A DNA stretch of 64,000 bases from Desulfuromonadaceae bacterium (GTDB lineage: Bacteria; Desulfobacterota; Desulfuromonadia; Geobacterales; Pseudopelobacteraceae). The notes below the pieces were generated by a model. The model saw only the letters and a list, made by a program, of their open reading frames with translations. It was not told where the DNA came from and did no database searches. The stretch is from positions 1 to 64,000 of the forward strand of contig JAQTQX010000011.1 in NCBI GenBank assembly GCA_028712075.1, given 5' to 3'. Position 1 is the stretch's first letter, and every line of letters begins with the position of its first letter. The position numbers were made by a program, and so were the translations under genes. Shown piece after piece: positions 61,726 through 64,000 of the stretch.

Positions 61726-62505
61726 ATGTCGGCCAAAATTTCATTCGTCGGTGCAGGTCCGGGAGCAGCCGATCTTATCACTGTCCGAGGCGCACGTTTG
61801 CTGCGCCATGCCGATGTCGTCATCTTTGCCGGCAGCCTTGTGGACCGCAGGCTGGTGCACCAATACGCCACGCATGCTGATATATATGATTCAGCCGGCA
61901 TGACGCTCACGGAGGTCATCACGGTCATGATGGATGCCGTGGAGGCTGGACAATGTGTCGTTCGACTGCATACCGGTGATCCATCGATTTATGGGGCTAT
62001 TCAGGAACAGATGGATGCACTCGACAATCTGGAGATCGACTATCAGGTTGTACCGGGGGTCACGAGCGCCTTTGCAGCTGCCGCCGCCCTCAAACAGGAA
62101 CTGACGCTGCCGGAACTTTCCCAGACGGTCATTTTCACCCGTGTCGAGGGGCGGACTCCGGTGCCGGAACGGGAACAGCTAGCCAATATCGCACAGTTAG
62201 GTGCCACAATGGTAATTTACCTGTCGGTCGGCATGGTCGAAAAAGTAGTGGATCAGCTCCTTCAAGGTGCATACACGACTGCTACACCGGCGGCAGTTGT
62301 CTGTCGTGCCTCCTGGGATGACGAACAGATTATTCAATGCTCCCTGGCCGAACTTGCCGATAACGTGCATGAAGCAGGTATTGACCGTCAGGCACTGATC
62401 ATAGTCGGTGATGTGCTGGCGGCACGGCAGGAGGGGCTGAAAGCTCGGTCATTACTGTATGACAAAGAGTTTTCTCACGGTTTTCGTGAAAGGTGTCTCG
62501 CCTGA
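61726..62505 (+). CDS. cobM: Precorrin-4/cobalt-precorrin-4 C11-methyltransferase
   Basis: 259 residues from ATG 61726 (MSAKISFVGAGPGAADLIT), with GGAG upstream. SAM-dependent tetrapyrrole methylase: FVGAGPGAADLITVRGARLL at the start, LHTGDPSIYGAIQEQ (about 90), VVPGVTSAFAAAAAL and ALIIVGDVL near the end. Next to cbiG, so the oxygen-independent, cobalt-early version (CbiF) is meant. Confidence 0.9.
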   Translation: MSAKISFVGAGPGAADLITVRGARLLRHADVVIFAGSLVDRRLVHQYATHADIYDSAGMTLTEVITVMMDAVEAGQCVVRLHTGDPSIYGAIQEQMDALDNLEIDYQVVPGVTSAFAAAAALKQELTLPELSQTVIFTRVEGRTPVPEREQLANIAQLGATMVIYLSVGMVEKVVDQLLQGAYTTATPAAVVCRASWDDEQIIQCSLAELADNVHEAGIDRQALIIVGDVLAARQEGLKARSLLYDKEFSHGFRERCLA

Positions 62506-62506
62506 G

Positions 62507-63571
62507 ATGCGCATAGCGCTCGTTGCCATAACCAGAAGGGGTGCCCAACTGGGACAGCGCGTACGTCGGGCCATGGCCGACTGTGATTATTATGTTTCCC
62601 GGCGCTATGCCGGCCAGGCCGGTACCGGTTGCAACTGCTTCGAGCCTGCCGAACTGTCGCCGCTCATTGCCTCCCTCTGGAAAAAATATGACGGGTTCGT
62701 GCTGATCATGGCGACCGGCATAGTGGTACGCATGATCGCACCGCTGCTGCAGTCAAAGGAGACCGATCCGGCTGTTGTCTGCATAGATGATTCAGGGAAA
62801 TTCGCTATTTCACTGCTGTCCGGACATCTGGGCGGCGCCAACGAACTGGCCGAGCGCTGTGCTTTTGCCTCTGGAGCACGGGCAGTTATCACCACCGCTA
62901 CCGATGCCAACGCACTTCCCTCTTTCGACATGCTGGCAAAGGAACAGGGGTGGCTGATCGAGGACATTACACAGGTAAAGCATCTGAACGCACTGCTGCT
63001 CGACAATGAAGAAATCGCTGCCGTTGACCGGAGCGGTCGGGTCCGGTCTTGGTTGCATGGCCGAGGCAACGTATCTTTTTTTAAAACGTATGCCGAGGCA
63101 GCCAACAGCACGGCACACGGTTTCCTGTTTGTTACTGACTGCAAACTGCCTCAACAGACCTGCCCGGAACCGCTCCTTGTCCTTCGTCCCCGCAGCCTGG
63201 TGCTCGGTATCGGCTGTAATCGCGGCACACCGGCTGATGAAATCGAGGCGTTTGTCGAGCTGCACCTTAAACGGCTGTTTCTCTCCCCGAAAGGTGTCCG
63301 CTGCATTGCGTCGATCACTGCGAAACGTGACGAAGCCGGCCTGGTCAAATACGCCGAACGTCTCGGCGTCCCGCTCCATTGTTTTGACAGCCATGAACTG
63401 GAACAGGTTGCATATCCTTCACCGCCATCCGAACATGCTCTGGCAGCGGTCGGTGTTGCGGCTGTTGCCGAGCCGGCTGCTCTGCTCGCTTCCGGTCACG
63501 GGAACCTGCTGTTAAAGAAGGTGAAATCGGCCAATGTCACGCTGGCAGTGGCAGAAATAAAGGAAGGGTGA
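62507..63571 (+). CDS. cbiG: Cobalamin biosynthesis protein CbiG (cobalt-precorrin-5A hydrolase)
   Basis: 354 residues from ATG 62507, just after the cobM stop. N-terminal part with IALVAITRRGAQLG, middle with GFVLIMATGIVVRMIAPL and LSGHLGGANELAE, C-terminal CbiG/CobE domain LVLGIGCNRGTPADEIEAFV. Opens the delta-lactone ring of cobalt-precorrin-5A, the step after CbiF. Its pairing with cobM supports anaerobic B12 synthesis. Confidence 0.9.
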   Translation: MRIALVAITRRGAQLGQRVRRAMADCDYYVSRRYAGQAGTGCNCFEPAELSPLIASLWKKYDGFVLIMATGIVVRMIAPLLQSKETDPAVVCIDDSGKFAISLLSGHLGGANELAERCAFASGARAVITTATDANALPSFDMLAKEQGWLIEDITQVKHLNALLLDNEEIAAVDRSGRVRSWLHGRGNVSFFKTYAEAANSTAHGFLFVTDCKLPQQTCPEPLLVLRPRSLVLGIGCNRGTPADEIEAFVELHLKRLFLSPKGVRCIASITAKRDEAGLVKYAERLGVPLHCFDSHELEQVAYPSPPSEHALAAVGVAAVAEPAALLASGHGNLLLKKVKSANVTLAVAEIKEG

Positions 63572-63576
63572 GCGGC

Positions 63577-64000
63577 ATGCTACAGCGACCGATTATTGCC
63601 ATAACCATGGGTGACCCGTCCGGAATCGGCCCGGAAATTATCATAAAAGCATTGCACTCCCCGGAAATCAGAGACCTCTGCCTCCCGATGGTTATCGGCG
63701 ACCGGCTGGCACTGGAGCGGGCTTCCGCCGTGTGCGCGTCAGCACTGAAAGTATATGAGGTTGCCGCTCCTGAAGAGGTACGTACTGCCCCGGAAGGAAC
63801 CATTCCGCTGCTGCCGCTTTCACACCTCACAGAAACGGACATGGCATATGGCAAACCATCGAAGGCGGCCGGGGATGCTGTTTATCGATACATCTGCTGT
63901 GCCGCACAGTTATGCCTCTCCGGTCAGGCCGCTGCCATGGCAACCGCCCCGATCAGCAAGGAGGCAATGCATCGGGCTGGGCACGACTATCCCGGCCATA
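63577..64000 (+). CDS. pdxA: PdxA-family dehydrogenase, partial at right edge
   Basis: 141 codons visible from ATG 63577 (MLQRPIIAITMGDPSGIGPE) with AGGAAGG 9 nt upstream; runs off the edge. The opening MGDPSGIGPEIIIKAL, VIGDRLALERA, and the late MATAPISKEAMHRAGHDYPGH are classic 4-hydroxythreonine-4-phosphate dehydrogenase marks, with the metal-binding His region. PdxA works in pyridoxal phosphate synthesis. Located 5 bp after cbiG, so probably in the same transcript. Confidence 0.88.
   Translation, partial: MLQRPIIAITMGDPSGIGPEIIIKALHSPEIRDLCLPMVIGDRLALERASAVCASALKVYEVAAPEEVRTAPEGTIPLLPLSHLTETDMAYGKPSKAAGDAVYRYICCAAQLCLSGQAAAMATAPISKEAMHRAGHDYPGH

Overview
The window holds the right-hand ~53.7 kb of a large integrated conjugative element, followed by ~10 kb of ordinary chromosome. 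The host looks like an anaerobic Geobacter-type bacterium (Geobacterales/Desulfuromonadales). Evidence for this is an acetyl-CoA/succinyl-CoA:acetate CoA-transferase gene, an anaerobic-route cobalamin pair (cobM/cbiF and cbiG), and chromosomal pgeF, dedA, xerC and smr genes of that general type. This assignment is inferred from gene content; no rRNA or tRNA gene is seen.

Region 1 (1-18.6 kb, all on the minus strand) is a candidate composite anti-phage locus. In transcription order it encodes a 1724-residue DEAD/DEAH helicase with a DUF1998-like part and a possible nuclease-like tail, a SNF2-type helicase, an Eco57I-type N6-adenine methyltransferase, an SMC/ABC-like ATPase, a zinc-ribbon plus RES-domain protein (probable NAD+-consuming effector), a UvrD-type helicase, and, after a gap with a gene remnant, the N-terminal exonuclease domain of a large protein running off the left edge. 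The first three genes overlap by 4 bp and the rest are 12-29 bp apart. The helicase/SNF2/methylase core resembles DISARM, but the PLD nuclease DrmC is absent and the added effector genes are not part of canonical DISARM.

Region 2 (18.6-41.6 kb, mostly minus strand) is an F-type type IV secretion operon. From its 5' end it runs: OmpA-like protein, DsbC-like isomerase, TraA-like pilin, TraL, TraE, TraK, TraB, TraV, TraC, a TraN-like secreted protein, TraN, TraW, a lipoprotein, TraU, TrbC, TrbI, TraF-type peptidase, two membrane proteins, TraG and a small unknown protein. No relaxase, coupling protein TraD, TraH or thioredoxin-like TraF is present, so part of the transfer machinery should lie left of the window or is missing.

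Region 3 (41.6-53.76 kb) is a maintenance and control region. It has a HipBA toxin-antitoxin pair, a ParM/ParR-type partition pair, an ABC-F ATPase next to an IS256-family wreck, several small unknown genes, a sigma-70-like factor, a TrfA-type replication initiator with seven ~22-bp-spaced iterons, a divergent HTH/S24-repressor pair and a large serine recombinase. The element therefore carries plasmid-type replication and partition as well as chromosomal integration.

Region 4 (53.76-64 kb) is chromosome. The element has cut comM (yifB): the 5' two thirds remain at 53.73-54.79 kb, and the last codons and stop of the recombinase gene are supplied by comM sequence. Then come pgeF, dedA, a lipoprotein, xerC, the CoA-transferase, a Dabb protein, smr, an OmpA-like lipoprotein, cobM, cbiG and the start of pdxA.
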